Positions 63,540-64,000 of a stretch of 64,000 bases of DNA are shown piece after piece. The notes beneath the pieces are model-generated. The model did not search any database and was not told the DNA's origin. It saw only the letters and a list, made by a program, of their open reading frames with translations. The position numbers were made by a program, and so were the translations under genes. This DNA is from Aldersonia sp. NBC_00410 (GTDB taxonomy: Bacteria; Actinomycetota; Actinomycetes; Mycobacteriales; Mycobacteriaceae), in NCBI RefSeq assembly GCF_026342035.1, contig NZ_JAPENM010000016.1, positions 1-64,000 on the forward strand, in the 5' to 3' direction. Each line of letters opens with the position of its first letter. Within the stretch, counting starts at the first letter, position 1.

Positions 63540-63594
63540 CGGATATGTCGATTCTGCTGTCCGTGTTGACGCCGGCGGACTATCATCGCGAATT

Positions 63595-64000
63595 ATGGGT
63601 TGTGTGACGGAACACCTCGGCTTGCGTGAGCGCAAGAAGCTGCAGACGCGCGCCGCGTTGATCGACGCCGCGCTCGAACTGTGCGATAAGCAGGGGTTCG
63701 ATGCCACGACCGTCGACGAGATCGCTGCCGCGGTCGATATCTCGCCGCGCACGTTCAATCGCTACTTCGCCACCAAGGAAGAGGTCGTCCTCGGCCCGAT
63801 TGAGGACATGGTGACCGCCGTGGTCGGCGCGCTGGATGATCAGCCGTGCACCGGGAACGAGATCGAGGCGCTGTGCAAGGCGCATATGCAGGTATTTCAG
63901 GACGCGCAGAGTCAACAGCCGCCCTCACCCCTGTTCGATCGATTCATGGTGATGAACCGGATCATCGCCACGGCGCCCTCGGTCCGCGCGCGCAGCGTCG
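63595..64000 (+). CDS. TetR family regulator (truncated by window end)
   Basis: ATG at 63595; no stop before the window ends, so only the N-terminal 135 residues are visible. The start MGCVTEHLGLRERKKLQTRAALIDAALELC is followed by a helix-turn-helix DATTVDEIAAAVDISPRTFNRYFATKEEVV (about 35-62), typical of TetR proteins. It is divergent from the MFS gene at 61853-63400 and probably represses it and itself. A second in-frame GTG at 63604 is an alternative start. Confidence 0.88.
   Translation, partial: MGCVTEHLGLRERKKLQTRAALIDAALELCDKQGFDATTVDEIAAAVDISPRTFNRYFATKEEVVLGPIEDMVTAVVGALDDQPCTGNEIEALCKAHMQVFQDAQSQQPPSPLFDRFMVMNRIIATAPSVRARSV

Noticed and set aside
1-64000. tRNA or rRNA genes, insertion sequences and CRISPR arrays
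   Set aside because: No cloverleaf, rRNA, transposase or regular spaced repeats were recognised; a tRNA or Infernal search was not possible here.

Overview
High-GC actinobacterial chromosome, most likely Nocardia or a close relative in the Corynebacteriales. The evidence is strong GC bias at third codon positions, many GTG starts, a mycofactocin-coupled dehydrogenase, and gene order that from about 19.9 to 61 kb follows the Mycobacterium tuberculosis block mapB - mqo - GNAT - Mg-chelatase-like - cobO - cobB - cysG - efpA - proS - rimP - nusA - ylxR - infB - rbfA - nrnA - dinF - pptH - pptT - truB - sirR - ribF - rpsO - pnp - pepR (known for M. tuberculosis from general knowledge, not searched). 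The genus call is an inference.

1-11.9 kb, accessory: the 3' part of a large nonribosomal peptide synthetase (end of an A domain, then PCP-E / C-A-PCP / C-A-PCP-TE), followed by a translationally coupled ABC exporter (ATPase and two permeases). This looks like the terminal half of a peptide natural-product locus whose start lies outside the window.

11.9-19.7 kb, accessory: a VOC protein, a GAF/LuxR regulator, then a mycofactocin-coupled SDR overlapping a MoxR ATPase and followed by a VWA protein, an acyl-CoA synthetase, and a penicillin-binding-protein-like lipoprotein.

19.9-40 kb, mostly conserved: mapB with cobQ; two alpha/beta hydrolases; mqo; a GNAT protein; a cobalamin run (fused Mg-chelatase-like protein, cobO, cobB, and a CobE/CbiG-C domain in frame with CysG); EfpA-like MFS; yaaA; proS; an O-methyltransferase; a divergent TetR/MFS pair; and a lipoprotein with a ferritin-like DUF4439 protein.

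40-61 kb, housekeeping: the rimP-nusA-ylxR-infB-ylxP-rbfA-nrnA-dinF translation/RNA cluster; a rhomboid-like protein; a PtpB-like phosphatase; the opposing enzymes PptH and PptT (PptT should activate the carrier domains of the NRPS at the left end); truB; a DtxR/MntR-type regulator; an exported beta-lactamase-fold protein; ribF; rpsO; pnp; a VanZ-like protein; a PPOX/F420-type protein; and pepR. 61-64 kb carries a secreted protein of unknown function and a second divergent MFS/TetR pair, the TetR being cut by the window end.

Several DNA-level signals are not explained by the genes: a pair of 28-bp palindromes 31 bp apart between yaaA and proS; two tandem 8-codon mini-ORFs chained by ATGA overlaps between pptT and truB; a 24-bp in-frame repeat at the start of nrnA; a 33-bp tandem repeat after infB; a 14-bp palindrome on the start codon of the PPOX gene; a long structured pnp leader; and at least ten genes that look leaderless (a -10-like hexamer 6-10 nt from the start codon and no Shine-Dalgarno sequence).
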